Below the pieces are notes generated by a model. That model did no database searches. It was not told where the DNA came from and saw only the letters and a program-made list of their open reading frames with translations. The position numbers and the translations under genes were made by a program. Below are positions 1-8,688 of a DNA stretch of 64,000 bases, piece after piece. Numbering within the stretch: the stretch's first letter is position 1; every line of letters starts with the position of its first letter. Origin of the DNA: Pukyongiella litopenaei (GTDB taxonomy: Bacteria > Pseudomonadota > Alphaproteobacteria > Rhodobacterales > Rhodobacteraceae); assembly GCF_003008555.2 (NCBI RefSeq), contig NZ_CP027665.1, forward strand, positions 2,790,001 to 2,854,000, given 5' to 3'.

Positions 1-237
1 TGTCTGGCGCGCCTCGACGAGGATTGCGGTCTTCGCCAAGGTGTTGCCATCATGCCGACGGGATCATGGTATGCGCCCGGCACCGACGGCTCGGGCGTCG
101 AACAGAACGGAAATCCCAATGTCCTGACCGCCGACCGCCGGACATCGCGGCTGGGCCAAGGCAGTGCCGCGCAATCCGTTCTGGTGCGCGTTGCACGCCG
201 GGATCCGCCGGTAACCGCGGCACGAACAGAGGAGTGA
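1..237 (+). CDS. Molybdopterin-dependent oxidoreductase, C-terminal fragment (cut by window start)
   Basis: The reading frame is open from base 1 to a TGA at 235-237, giving 78 residues. The segment GNPNVLTADRRTSRLGQGS is typical of the molybdopterin-dinucleotide-binding domain that ends DMSO-reductase-family enzymes (biotin sulfoxide reductase, TMAO reductase and similar), where a G-N-P-N-x-L-T stretch contacts the cofactor. The preceding GVAIMPTGSWYAPG also fits that domain. The N-terminal bulk, including any Fe-S or Tat motifs, lies outside the window, so the substrate cannot be named. An SDR gene starts 4 bases after the stop, so the two are probably cotranscribed. ATGs inside this frame are internal. 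Confidence 0.8.
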   Translation, partial: CLARLDEDCGLRQGVAIMPTGSWYAPGTDGSGVEQNGNPNVLTADRRTSRLGQGSAAQSVLVRVARRDPPVTAARTEE

Positions 238-241
238 TTGC

Positions 242-1021
242 ATGGATCTGGGACTGAACGGGCGACAGGCGCTGATATTCGGCGGCAGCCGCGGGCTTGG
301 CCGTGCCTGCGCCGAGGCCATCGCCGCCGAGGGTGCCCGCGTCACGATCGCGGGCCGGACCGAAACCGCCCTGGCCGCGGCAGCCGGCGAGATGTCGACG
401 CGGCTGGAGGTTCCGGTGCGTTACGTCGTCGCGGACATCACCACCGATGAGGGGCGGGCGGCGGCGCTGGCGGCCTGTCCGGCGCCGGATATCCTGCTGA
501 ACAATGCGAGCGGCTGGCCGGTCGGCGATTTCCGCGACTGGACGCATGACGACTGGGTCGCCGGGCTGGACCGCATGATGCTGGGGCCGATCGGCATGAT
601 CCGTCTCACCGTCGATGGCATGATGGAGCGCGGCTTTGGCCGTATCGTCAACATCACCTCGCGCTCGGTGAAGGTCGCGCAGGTCGAGATGGGGTTGTCG
701 AACGGGGCGCGGTCCGGCCTGACCGGGTTCGTGGCCGGTCTCGCGCGCCAGACGATCGCGCATGGCGTCACCATCAACAACATTCTGCCCGGCATCTTCG
801 ACAGCGAAGCGCAGGCCGATCACATCGAAGGGCTGGTCAAGGCGGGCGAAGGCAGTTTCGAGGAAATCCGGGCGCGCCGGGCGCGGCAGAATCCGGCGGG
901 TCGCTATGGCCGCCCGGACGAGCTCGGATCGCTGTTCGCGTGGATCTGTGGCGACAAGGCCGGCTTCATGACCGGTCAGAACCTGCTGATGGATGGCGGC
1001 AGCTATCCCGGCACCTTCTAG
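242..1021 (+). CDS. SDR-family oxidoreductase lacking the YxxxK pair
   Basis: A 259-residue protein with a Rossmann fold of the short-chain dehydrogenase/reductase type. The glycine-rich nucleotide motif GGSRGLG is at residues 14-20, NNAS at 87-90, and the catalytic-serine strand NITS at 137-140. Where the family normally has Tyr-x-x-x-Lys, the sequence reads SNGAR (153-157), so both the proton-donor tyrosine and the lysine are replaced. The C-terminal MDGGSYPGTF is typical of the 3-oxoacyl-ACP-reductase-like branch. It starts 4 bases after the molybdoenzyme and ends 10 bases before a DadA-like oxidoreductase, so the three form one operon. Substrate unknown; it may use a different mechanism or have a non-catalytic role. 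Confidence 0.9.
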   Translation: MDLGLNGRQALIFGGSRGLGRACAEAIAAEGARVTIAGRTETALAAAAGEMSTRLEVPVRYVVADITTDEGRAAALAACPAPDILLNNASGWPVGDFRDWTHDDWVAGLDRMMLGPIGMIRLTVDGMMERGFGRIVNITSRSVKVAQVEMGLSNGARSGLTGFVAGLARQTIAHGVTINNILPGIFDSEAQADHIEGLVKAGEGSFEEIRARRARQNPAGRYGRPDELGSLFAWICGDKAGFMTGQNLLMDGGSYPGTF

Positions 1022-1031
1022 GAAGGACGGG

Positions 1032-2261
1032 ATGCGGATCCTCGTCATCGGCGCGGGTGTTGTCGGTGTCACCACTGCCTGGTATCTCGTGCAGGACGGC
1101 CACCAGGTCACGGTGGTCGATCAGAACCCCGGCCCGGCCGAAGGGGCGTCCTTTGGCAATGCCGGCGGCGTCTGTCCGGGTTTCGCGGGGCCATGGGCCG
1201 CGCCGGGGATGCCGCAAAAGGCGCTGCGCTGGATGTTCGTCCAGGGCGCCCCGCTGCGCATTCGGCCGCGCCTCGATCCGGCGCAGTGGCGCTGGCTGGC
1301 CGCATTCCTGCGCAACTGCACCGCTGCCCGGTTCGCCGCGAACAAGGAACGCATGCAGCGTTCGGCACATTACAGCAAGGCCTGTCTCGTCGAGTTGCGG
1401 GACCAGCTGGGCCTTGCCTATGATCACGCCTCGCTCGGCGTGTTGCAGCTGTTCGCCGATGACAGCGAACTGGCCGGTGGCAGGCGGTCGGCCGAGGTCC
1501 TGCGGAAACTGGGGATCGCGCACCGGCTGCTGGGTCCCGGCGAGATCGCCGAGGTGGAACCGGCACTGGCCGTCGCCGAGGCGTCGTTTGCGGGCGGGCT
1601 TCACCTGACCGATGACGAAACCGGCGACAGCCGCCTGTTCACCGAGCAGCTCGTCACGCGGCTGAAATCCCTGGGGTGTTCGTTCCGTTTCGGCAACTGC
1701 ATCGCCGCGCTCGAACAGTCCGGCGGCCGGATCAGCGCGGCGCGCACGGACCGGGGCGAGGTGCTGCAGGCGGACGGCTTTGTCATTGCCACCGGATCGC
1801 GCGCGCCCGAGCTGCTGGGGCCGCTGAAGATCGACGTGCCGATCTATCCGGTCAAGGGCTACTCTCTGACGGCCGAGATCACCGATGAGGCGCGCGCGCC
1901 GCGGTCGTCGGTGATGGACGAACACAGCAAGCTGATGATCACCCGCCTGGGCCGCCGGATCCGCGTCGCGGGCGTGGCGGAACTGGCCGGTCACGACCCG
2001 CGGCTGGACAGCGGTGCGCTGGCGGCCATTGCCCGCCGGGCCAGTGCAATCTTTCCGGGCGCGGCGGATTACGGGACCGCCAGCCAGTGGTGCGGGTTTC
2101 GGCCGATGACGCCGGACGGGCCGGCTATCGTCGGTCAGCGCGGCCATGAAAACCTCTATCTCAACATCGGCCACGGATCGAATGGCTGGACACAGGCCTG
2201 CGGCACCAGCCGCGTTCTGGCCGATATCATTTCGGGCCGCCCGCCCGCCGTTTCGCTGTGA
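1032..2261 (+). CDS. FAD-dependent amino-acid oxidoreductase (DadA-like)
   Basis: A 409-residue protein of the DAO family of flavoproteins, which oxidise amines or D-amino acids and pass electrons to a quinone or to O2. The N-terminus carries the dinucleotide motif GAGVVG at residues 7-12, followed by an acidic strand end (VVDQNPGPAEGASFGNAG). The C-terminus GHGSNGWTQACGTS resembles the FAD-closing motif of D-amino acid dehydrogenase DadA. ATG 1032 was chosen because GGAAGG lies just upstream and the Rossmann motif follows at once; an in-frame upstream ATG at 993 would overlap the SDR gene. Substrate is not evident. It is the last gene of the operon. Confidence 0.88.
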   Translation: MRILVIGAGVVGVTTAWYLVQDGHQVTVVDQNPGPAEGASFGNAGGVCPGFAGPWAAPGMPQKALRWMFVQGAPLRIRPRLDPAQWRWLAAFLRNCTAARFAANKERMQRSAHYSKACLVELRDQLGLAYDHASLGVLQLFADDSELAGGRRSAEVLRKLGIAHRLLGPGEIAEVEPALAVAEASFAGGLHLTDDETGDSRLFTEQLVTRLKSLGCSFRFGNCIAALEQSGGRISAARTDRGEVLQADGFVIATGSRAPELLGPLKIDVPIYPVKGYSLTAEITDEARAPRSSVMDEHSKLMITRLGRRIRVAGVAELAGHDPRLDSGALAAIARRASAIFPGAADYGTASQWCGFRPMTPDGPAIVGQRGHENLYLNIGHGSNGWTQACGTSRVLADIISGRPPAVSL

Positions 2262-2278
2262 GCATCTCCGGCCCGTGA

Positions 2279-2410
2279 CACCGCGGCACGTTTCGGGAAT
2301 GGGTGGCTGTCGCGGCGACCGGTGACACGCCGGTCCGGATCCGTGCGACGCCGGAGGATGGCAACCGGGTCTGGACCAGCCCGATCTGCCTGTTCCGCGA
2401 CCAGCCGTGA
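2279..2410 (+). pseudogene. Possible C-terminal relic of a CehA/DUF3604-type protein
   Basis: The spacer after the DadA-like gene is open in one frame between a TGA at 2276 and a TGA at 2408. The 43 residues look protein-like (FREWVAVAATGDTPVRIRAT, then VWTSPICLFRDQP). The closing W-T-S-P-I pattern resembles the last beta strand of CehA/McbA-type PHP metallohydrolases and DUF3604 proteins. No start codon or remaining domain is present. I read it as the surviving 3' end of a lost gene, but the fragment is short and could be chance. Confidence 0.3.
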
Positions 2411-2467
2411 AAACCCGCCAGCCGCCATTCCGGCGAAACGAGTGAAACCTGACCGGGGCGGTGGCCG

Positions 2468-3088
2468 TCAGTCCTTGAAATTGCGGCTGATCTTTACCTG
2501 ATCCCAGGCCCAGACCACCTCTTGCAGGCGTTCCTCCTGGCTGCGGTCGCCGCCGTTCATGTCGGGATGCAGGACCTTGATGAGCTTCTTGTAGGCACGG
2601 CGGATCTCGGTCTTGGTCCAGCGGTCCTCGGCCTCGAGGATCTCGATGGCCCGGCGTTCGGTGGCCGGGAGGCGGCGTCCGGCGCTGCGGCCGGGGTTCT
2701 GGGTCGCCTTCTCACCCAGCACCTGATGCGGGTCCTCGATGCCCAGCCGCGCCCAAGCCCGCGCCTCGGGGTCGCCCAGCGGCCGGGTCTGGCGTTCCCA
2801 GACCTTGTCCTTGGACATCTGCGCGTTCAGTTCGGCCTCGGTGGTGCCGTCGAAGAAATTCCATTTCTGATTGTATTCACGCACATGCTGCTGGCAGAAC
2901 CAGAAGAAATCATCCAGCACGTCCGGGGCCTTGGGCGCGCGGAACTTGCCCGCTTCGTTGCAGCCGTCGTGATCGCAGACGCGGACCGATGTCTCCGATG
3001 CGCCCGACATCGAACGCCGCCCGCGCGGGTTCTTCTTCTTTGCGGAAGATACGGACATATCGAAACCGAATGGATCTGGTCGTGTCAT
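2468..3088 (-). CDS. J-domain (DnaJ-like) protein
   Basis: A 206-residue protein with a C-terminal J domain (about residues 140-206) containing the HPD tripeptide at 174-176 (VLHPDMNGGD). HPD stimulates DnaK ATPase. The N-terminal part has a possible metal site (CDHDGCNEAGKFRAP ... FWFCQQH) of the kind seen in a family of alphaproteobacterial J proteins; there is no G/F-rich or DnaJ zinc-finger region, so it is not the main DnaJ. It is probably a specialised DnaK co-chaperone. It is divergent from bolA, an arrangement that suggests a role near Fe-S protein maturation (inference). ATG 3058 (MSVSS) is an alternative start. Confidence 0.88.
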   Translation of the reverse strand: MTRPDPFGFDMSVSSAKKKNPRGRRSMSGASETSVRVCDHDGCNEAGKFRAPKAPDVLDDFFWFCQQHVREYNQKWNFFDGTTEAELNAQMSKDKVWERQTRPLGDPEARAWARLGIEDPHQVLGEKATQNPGRSAGRRLPATERRAIEILEAEDRWTKTEIRRAYKKLIKVLHPDMNGGDRSQEERLQEVVWAWDQVKISRNFKD

Positions 3089-3196
3089 TTCGGGCCCCTG
3101 TTCGACTCGGAAGCCGGAGTTTAATCTATGCGGCGCGAGATAGAAGAGGGCGGCGCGAAAAAATCGTCACCCGAAGCAGAAGGACAGAGCAGACAT

Positions 3197-3454
3197 ATGG
3201 CGATAGCAAACGACATGCGCGCACGGCTTCAGGCCGCGTTCGAGCCGCGCGAACTCGAGATCGTGGATGACAGCGAAAGCCATCGCGGCCATGCGGGTTA
3301 CCGCGAGGGCGGCGAGAGCCATTTCAACCTGCGCATCCGCGCCAGCGCCTTTGCCGGGCAGAGCCGCCTGCAACGGCACCGGGCGGTGCATGACGCGCTC
3401 GGCCCCGACATCGTCGGCCGTATCCATGCCCTGTCGATGGATATCGGCGACTGA
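3197..3454 (+). CDS. bolA: BolA-family protein
   Basis: An 85-residue protein with the BolA/KH-like fold: a conserved Ser-His region (DDSESHRGHAGY), SHFNLRIRASAFAG, and LQRHRAVHDALG in the recognition helix. BolA proteins pair with monothiol glutaredoxins at a shared [2Fe-2S] cluster and take part in iron homeostasis and cluster trafficking. ATG 3197 follows an AAGGA at 3179-3183 and the family's N-terminus aligns from there; the longer frame from 3128 adds a lysine/glutamate-rich stretch that does not look like BolA. It is divergent from the J-domain gene, with about 108 bases between the two starts. Confidence 0.93.
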   Translation: MAIANDMRARLQAAFEPRELEIVDDSESHRGHAGYREGGESHFNLRIRASAFAGQSRLQRHRAVHDALGPDIVGRIHALSMDIGD

Positions 3455-3478
3455 CATTTCGGGCCGGGGCCGGTCTGT

Positions 3479-3504
3479 CAGGCCAGAGTGACAGGCCAGA
3501 GTGA
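3479..3504. repeat. Two tandem copies of a 13-bp repeat between convergent genes
   Basis: caggccagagtga occurs at 3479-3491 and again directly at 3492-3504, between the 3' ends of bolA and the peptidoglycan hydrolase. It looks like a simple local duplication; no function is visible. Confidence 0.7.
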
Positions 3505-3518
3505 CAGGGCTTCCCCGG

Positions 3519-5255
3519 TCAGCCCGACGCTTTCGTGGCCGCGGCGATGGCCTTGTCGATCTTGCCCAGGAACCCCCAGCCGGTGAAGGTGGCCAACAGC
3601 GTGATCAGCATCGGCGTGTTGTCGATGATCAGGTTGGCCGCCGTCGCCGGCAGGCCCATTTTCGGCAGCAGCACGGTCAGGACCAGCCCGACGACGCCGA
3701 TCACCGATTTCTTGCCGTCCAGCGCATAGCCGATGGTGTCGCCCAGCGCGGCGTTCACCGGCGTCAGCGGCGGTTTCTCGCCGCTGCCATCCGCCGGGGC
3801 CGGTGCGGGGGTTTCGTCGGTCAGTTGCTTGACGAGAACGCGCAGCAATGTCCGGCGCGTGCGGTCGCGGCTGTCGCCGCCCGATCCGGCATTGTCCAGC
3901 ACGGCCTCCAGCACGCTGGCCAGCGCCGCGCGCCGGGCCGTCTTGCCGCCCGAAGCCGTGTCGGCCCCGGCCAGGACTGCCCCCAGCAGCTTGCCGGTAT
4001 CCAGGTCGGGATCGCGCTTGCGGTCGGAGATCTCCATCGTGGTCTTCGGGCGCTTGCCCGCCCCTTGCGGCAGCGAGGACACGAAATCGCGCAGCGCCGC
4101 CAGGCGGTTCAGCCACCCGGCGCCGAACGTGTCGAAATTCGACAACTGGCGGAAATAGGTGTCCTGGATGTCCATGTAGGCCTTGGCCAGCGCGCCGGCA
4201 TCGGTCTGGCGGGCGGCGGCGATGGTCAGGCGGCCGATATCGCCATCCACCTCGAGCGGTGCGCCATCCACGGTCATGCCGAGATCGTTGAACGCGTTTT
4301 GCAGGAACTCGATGCTGCGCCTCGGGCCGTGCAGCACCGCGCCGTTATAGACCACCGCCGCCGTGCGTTCCGGCATCTCGCCGCAGCGGCAGATGTTGTA
4401 GTAGTTGGCGCGCAGGATCGCGTCGGCCTCTTCGCGGGTCAGCCGGCGCACGTCGCCCGCGTCGATATCCCGGCCACGCCAGTTGGCCAGCGTCGCCTGG
4501 GTGATGCCGTATTTCGTCGGCCCGCCCTTGTCCTCGGGATGATCGACGAAGCTGTCACCCTCCCACAGCCGGACGAAGGCGTGCAGCCGCTGGAACCGCG
4601 CATCCGCCTCGGCGGCCTCGATGGCGGCGGCGGCCTTGGCGGCCACGATATCCGTGCCCAGCCCCGCCGCGTCGGCCTCGGCCTCCATTCCGGCGACGAT
4701 GTCGTCGGGCAGGCCCGGCGGTTCCGGTGCCAGCGCCGGTTTCGGCGGCGGGACGGTCGGGCCCGACCAGTTGTCGATCATCTCGGCCAGGTATTCGGCC
4801 CAGGCGGTGTCGCCGCCATCGGGATAGTTGCCCCGGTAGAGATCGCCCGCCGACACGCCCGCAAGCTGGATATGCGGTTTCTCGACCAGGTGCCCCCTGC
4901 TGTTGCGGATCGGCTGCATCCCGTGCTGTTCGGCCAGTTCGTGCATGCGTTTCCAATGCGCCGCCTCGGCGCCCTTGTCGTTCCAGCTCCAGTTGCCGCC
5001 GGGGCACAGCACGAAATCCACGGCCAGCCCGTATTGGTGGATCGATTTCCACGGTCCGACCCAGGTGACCTTGGTGCCGGGCCGGGTCCGGCCCCGGGCG
5101 TAAAGCGCCGCCTGCCGCTGCGGTGTGCGGCAGGCTTCGAACACCTCGAAGGGAATCTTTTCCTTGTGCAGCTGCGCGCGGATCTTCTGCACCTTGTCGC
5201 GAACCACGGGATGAAGCCTGGAAATATCGCCGTCCCGATGCGTTGAATTACTCAT
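3519..5255 (-). CDS. Peptidoglycan hydrolase: M15 peptidase + GH108 muramidase + membrane tail
   Basis: A 578-residue multidomain protein. Residues ~10-145 form an M15/VanY-type peptidase, with H73 and D80 in SIHQYGLAVD and H128 in EKPHIQ as zinc ligands. Residues ~220-320 form a GH108 (secretion-activator/phage lysozyme) domain, with the catalytic Glu at 232 in LWEGDSF and the family signature DKGGPTKYGIT. A predicted peptidoglycan-binding repeat follows (~310-350, LEVDGDIGRLT). The C-terminus has two hydrophobic stretches (~517-530 and ~536-562). There is no signal peptide. Start ATG 5255 is preceded by GAGGTC; a longer frame to 5327 lacks support. The domain set is phage-lysin-like, yet no phage structural gene is nearby. 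Confidence 0.85.
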   Translation of the reverse strand: MSNSTHRDGDISRLHPVVRDKVQKIRAQLHKEKIPFEVFEACRTPQRQAALYARGRTRPGTKVTWVGPWKSIHQYGLAVDFVLCPGGNWSWNDKGAEAAHWKRMHELAEQHGMQPIRNSRGHLVEKPHIQLAGVSAGDLYRGNYPDGGDTAWAEYLAEMIDNWSGPTVPPPKPALAPEPPGLPDDIVAGMEAEADAAGLGTDIVAAKAAAAIEAAEADARFQRLHAFVRLWEGDSFVDHPEDKGGPTKYGITQATLANWRGRDIDAGDVRRLTREEADAILRANYYNICRCGEMPERTAAVVYNGAVLHGPRRSIEFLQNAFNDLGMTVDGAPLEVDGDIGRLTIAAARQTDAGALAKAYMDIQDTYFRQLSNFDTFGAGWLNRLAALRDFVSSLPQGAGKRPKTTMEISDRKRDPDLDTGKLLGAVLAGADTASGGKTARRAALASVLEAVLDNAGSGGDSRDRTRRTLLRVLVKQLTDETPAPAPADGSGEKPPLTPVNAALGDTIGYALDGKKSVIGVVGLVLTVLLPKMGLPATAANLIIDNTPMLITLLATFTGWGFLGKIDKAIAAATKASG

Positions 5256-5514
5256 GATAAATGACCTCGCTGAAATAACGACCGTGCAATGCGGGGAATG
5301 GCCCGGACGGAACATGGCCCCGGCCATGATTACCGGGGAGTCCGAGGCCCTTGCACCGGCTCGGACCCGGGCGGCATGTGATCACATTGCCCGGCGATCC
5401 TAGCACGGAATCCGAAACGGGTCACCTTTGCGGCCGGTTGCCCGCTCCGGTCGTCCTGCCCGGCAGTGCAGACCCGGTTCGTGGCCAGAGAAGGTCAGCG
5501 CAAGTCAGCGCAGA

Positions 5515-6021
5515 TCAGCGCCGTGCGCTGTCGCCGTTTCCGGCGGCGTCCCCGTTGCCGCGGCCAGCGTCATCCGCCGTGGCATCGCGAACGGCCCGCA
5601 ACGGCGGCTCCGGGGCGGGAGAGGCCGATACCGCCGGCGGCACGACGCCTTCGCCCGCGGTCATCTGCGGCTGCCCCAAGGGTTCCGGCGGCAGCGCGGG
5701 GCCGCGTCGGGTGTCGTCCGCGTCATCCGGGTCGGGTTCGGGATCCGGGGCAGGGCGGTCGTCGGCTGCCGTTTCGGACATGGTCCCGTCCAGCGCGCGC
5801 CGGAACACCAGGACGTTGCGCCAGTTGGTGACCGACCCGGTCAGGCCCGAACGTTCCTCGCTCGGCAGCAGCTCGGCGCGCAGGTATTCCCAGCCTTCGG
5901 CCCCCATGTCGTTCAGCGTGGTTTCCACCGCAAAGGCAAACCGGCCCTCGGCGCTGCGCACGCCGCGTTCCTTGAGCCCCTTCTGAGGCGCGGGCACCAC
6001 CTTGTATTCATATCGCCGCAT
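5515..6021 (-). CDS. DUF4177-domain protein
   Basis: A 168-residue protein. The first ~75 residues match the DUF4177 pattern: MRRYEYKVVPAP at the start, then LNDMGAEGWEYLRAELLP, where the GAEGWE core is diagnostic, and NVLVFRR. The remaining ~90 residues are low-complexity, rich in Pro, Asp, Ala and Gly, and probably disordered. Function is unknown for the family. Three 10-base tandem units (rTCAGCGCar) overlap the stop codon at 5494-5523. It lies downstream of the thioesterase gene on the same strand with a 120-base gap. Confidence 0.85.
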   Translation of the reverse strand: MRRYEYKVVPAPQKGLKERGVRSAEGRFAFAVETTLNDMGAEGWEYLRAELLPSEERSGLTGSVTNWRNVLVFRRALDGTMSETAADDRPAPDPEPDPDDADDTRRGPALPPEPLGQPQMTAGEGVVPPAVSASPAPEPPLRAVRDATADDAGRGNGDAAGNGDSARR

Positions 6022-6141
6022 CTGGTCGTCCAGTCCCCCGTCGCTGCGTTTTTTGCGGAACCCTAACCGGTTTCCGGCCGGTATTGAAACAGAAACAACG
6101 GCTTCCCGGCGCGGATCGACCGGCGGCCGGTCCGTGCGGGC

Positions 6142-6621
6142 TCAGCGTGACCGGTGCCGGATCGCGATCGAGCCGCCCGCGCCGTCGGGCCGGGGCAGGG
6201 ACGCATGGGCCGCGTGCATGGCGGCCATCTTTTCGGCGATATCGGGCGGATACGGCGCCACCCGTGGCCCGGACCGGTCGATATGCAGGCCCAGCGCCTC
6301 GCCGGTTGCCGCCAGCCAGCCGTCCTCGTGAAACAGTTCCTGATAGGAATGGAAACTGCGGTCATTGTGGTCGAGCAGCTGAAACGAGCAGCGCACCTTG
6401 TCGCCCACATGCAGCTCACGCCTGTAGCGGATGTGAAACTCGGCGGTATAGGTGGTGAAGCCCCGGCTGGACGCATAGTCCGGACCCAGCCCGAGCTGCT
6501 CATAGACCTGATCGCCGCACTGGTCGAACAGCACGCTGTAATAGGCCATGTTGAGATGGCCGTTATAGTCGATCCAGTCCGGTTTCACTTCCATCAGGCT
6601 GGACATGAAGGGGGCGGTCAT
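6142..6621 (-). CDS. Hotdog-fold acyl-CoA thioesterase
   Basis: A 159-residue protein of the 4-hydroxybenzoyl-CoA thioesterase/YbgC type. The catalytic region is W-I-D-Y-N-G-H-L-N at residues 16-24, with D18 in the position of the catalytic Asp, followed by AYYSVLFDQCGDQ. The central helix and the strands FTTYTAEFHIRYRRELHVGD and VRCSFQLLDHNDRSFHSYQE fit the hotdog fold. Members of this subgroup occur in carnitine/betaine catabolism, but nothing here shows the substrate. The start has AGGAG upstream. It lies 39 bases after gatB on the same strand. Confidence 0.88.
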   Translation of the reverse strand: MTAPFMSSLMEVKPDWIDYNGHLNMAYYSVLFDQCGDQVYEQLGLGPDYASSRGFTTYTAEFHIRYRRELHVGDKVRCSFQLLDHNDRSFHSYQELFHEDGWLAATGEALGLHIDRSGPRVAPYPPDIAEKMAAMHAAHASLPRPDGAGGSIAIRHRSR

Positions 6622-6660
6622 GTGGGGCTCCTGCTCGGGTGGCGCGTGGCGGCGGTCGGG

Positions 6661-8172
6661 CTACAGCCCCAGCCTGGCCTGCACGATGTCGTTCACCGCC
6701 TTGGGATTGGCCTTGCCGCCGGTGGCCTTCATCACCTGGCCGACGAACCAGCCCGCCAGTTTCGGGTTCACCTTGGCCTTTTCCACCTGCGCGGGGTTGG
6801 CGGCGATGATCTCGTCCACCGCGGTCTCGATGGCGCCGGTATCGGTGACCTGCTTCATGCCGCGATCCGCGACGATCTGCGCCGGGTCGCCGCCTTCGGT
6901 ATAGACGATCTCGAACAGGTCCTTGGCGATCTTGCCAGAGATGTCGCCCTTGCCGATCAGGTCGATGATGCCGCCCAGCTGCGCGGGCGACACCGGGCTT
7001 TCGGTGATCGCGTGGTCTTCCTTCTTGAGCCGCCCGAACAGTTCGTTGATGACCCAGTTGGCGGCCTGCTTGCCGTCGCGGCCCTGCGCCACGTCCTCGA
7101 AATAGGCGGCGGATTCGACCTCGGCGGTCAACACGCTGGCGTCATAGTCGGTCAGTCCGAAATCGCCCATGAACCGGGCCTTCTTGGCGTCGGGCAGTTC
7201 CGGCAGGCCGGCGGCGATGCCGTCCACCCAGTCCTGTTCGATCTCGAGCGGCAGCAGGTCGGGGTCGGGGAAATAGCGATAGTCATGCGCTTCTTCCTTG
7301 GACCGCATCGACCGCGTTTCGTTCCGGTCGGGATCATAGAGCCGGGTTTCCTGCTCGACCGTTCCCCCGCCTTCGAGGATCCCGATCTGGCGCCGCGCCT
7401 CATAGTCGATCGCGGCCTGGATGAACCGCATCGAGTTCATGTTCTTGATCTCGCAGCGAGTGCCCAGATGGGAAAAATCCTGGGTTTCCTGATAGCGTTC
7501 GTAATCGCCGGGGCGGCAGACCGACACGTTCACATCGGCGCGCAGGTTGCCGTTCTGCATATTGCCGTCGCAGGTGCCCAGATAGCGCAGGATCTGGCGC
7601 AGTTTCATCATGTAGGCGGCCGCTTCCTCGGGGCCGCGAATGTCGGGGCGGCTGACGATTTCCATCAGCGGCACCCCGGTGCGGTTGAAATCCATGAACG
7701 ACATGTTCGGATCCATGTCATGGATCGACTTGCCCGCGTCCTGTTCCAGGTGGATCCGTTCGATCCGCACCCGGCGGGCGATGCCGGGCTCCATGTCCAC
7801 GATCACCTCGCCCTCGCCCACGATCGGGTGGTAGAGCTGGCTGATCTGATAGCCCTGCGGGTTGTCGGGGTAGAAATAGTTCTTGCGGTCGAAGGCCGAT
7901 TTCAGGTTGATCTCGGCCTTCAGGCCCAGCCCGGTGCGCACCGCCTGTTCGACGCAGAATTCGTTGATCACCGGCAACATGCCCGGCATCGCCGCATCGA
8001 CGAAGGAAACGTTGGAATTGGGCTCGGCGCCGAACGCGGTCGAGGCGCCGGAAAACAGCTTGGCGCTGGATGACACCTGCGCGTGGACCTCCATGCCGAT
8101 CACCAGTTCCCAGTCATGTTTCGCCCCGGCGATGGTTTTCGCCTTGGGCGTTTCGTAGGTCAGGTCGAGCAT
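6661..8172 (-). CDS. gatB: Asp-tRNA(Asn)/Glu-tRNA(Gln) amidotransferase subunit B
   Basis: A 503-residue protein of standard GatB length. Diagnostic segments are [34 protein letters not shown], and the family signature [17 protein letters not shown], plus the YqeY-like tail domain ([17 protein letters not shown]). In the GatCAB complex it phosphorylates the misacylated Glu-tRNA(Gln) or Asp-tRNA(Asn) and transfers the amide from GatA. The window does not contain gatC or gatA. The thioesterase follows on the same strand. Confidence 0.97.
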   Translation of the reverse strand: MLDLTYETPKAKTIAGAKHDWELVIGMEVHAQVSSSAKLFSGASTAFGAEPNSNVSFVDAAMPGMLPVINEFCVEQAVRTGLGLKAEINLKSAFDRKNYFYPDNPQGYQISQLYHPIVGEGEVIVDMEPGIARRVRIERIHLEQDAGKSIHDMDPNMSFMDFNRTGVPLMEIVSRPDIRGPEEAAAYMMKLRQILRYLGTCDGNMQNGNLRADVNVSVCRPGDYERYQETQDFSHLGTRCEIKNMNSMRFIQAAIDYEARRQIGILEGGGTVEQETRLYDPDRNETRSMRSKEEAHDYRYFPDPDLLPLEIEQDWVDGIAAGLPELPDAKKARFMGDFGLTDYDASVLTAEVESAAYFEDVAQGRDGKQAANWVINELFGRLKKEDHAITESPVSPAQLGGIIDLIGKGDISGKIAKDLFEIVYTEGGDPAQIVADRGMKQVTDTGAIETAVDEIIAANPAQVEKAKVNPKLAGWFVGQVMKATGGKANPKAVNDIVQARLGL

Positions 8173-8253
8173 GGTCTGCGCCTTTCGCTGCGGCTGCGGT
8201 CAGGGTGAGGTTCTAGGCCAGCGGGCGGGGCGGGGCAAGGGGCGCGCGCTGCT

Positions 8254-8688
8254 TCAGAACACCCGGAAATGGTGCCGTTCCACCCGGATGCCGCGGGCCA
8301 GGAGCTCGGCCTCGAACACCCGGTGCGGCGGCAGCGATTCGTCGGGCAGCCGCACCGGCTTGCCAGCCTTCAGCCGCACGGTGGCGCGGACCGAGAAATC
8401 CCAGCGGGTATCCAGCCGGACATGGTCGATCGCGGATAGCGGCAGCTGCCCGCTGCGCCGGCCGCTGTGCCAGTGCAGGTCGCCGCCGCCGATCCGCAGC
8501 CCGCTGGAGGCGTTGGTCACGAAATCGCGCAGCGCCGGCAGGGTCAGCAGCCCGAGCAGCGCCATCAGCCACGGCGCGGCGTCGAGCCGGACCACGGCGG
8601 CCAGGATCGCGGCCCAGATCGCCAGCAGGACCAGGCCCAGCCGCCATGTCCGCCCATGACGGGCAAACCGATAGACGGGCGGGGTCAC
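8254..8688 (-). CDS. Small two-helix membrane protein, translationally coupled to pepN
   Basis: 144 residues starting at a GTG whose last two bases are the first two of the pepN stop (GTGA overlap), so translation is probably coupled. Two hydrophobic helices are at residues ~15-33 and ~36-53. They are followed by a soluble, strand-rich region (GDLHWHSG, IDHVRLDTRWD, VRATVRLKAGKPVRLPDE) that resembles the PH-like domains of small membrane-anchored proteins. I do not recognise the family. The frame continues upstream inside pepN, but that part reads as pepN shadow. Confidence 0.7.
   Translation of the reverse strand: MTPPVYRFARHGRTWRLGLVLLAIWAAILAAVVRLDAAPWLMALLGLLTLPALRDFVTNASSGLRIGGGDLHWHSGRRSGQLPLSAIDHVRLDTRWDFSVRATVRLKAGKPVRLPDESLPPHRVFEAELLARGIRVERHHFRVF

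Noticed and set aside
3519-5255. The peptidoglycan hydrolase considered as evidence of a prophage
   Set aside because: No capsid, tail, integrase or terminase gene is near; neighbours are housekeeping genes.
6154-8073. 639-codon plus-strand frame
   Set aside because: Antisense to gatB and the thioesterase; no motif.
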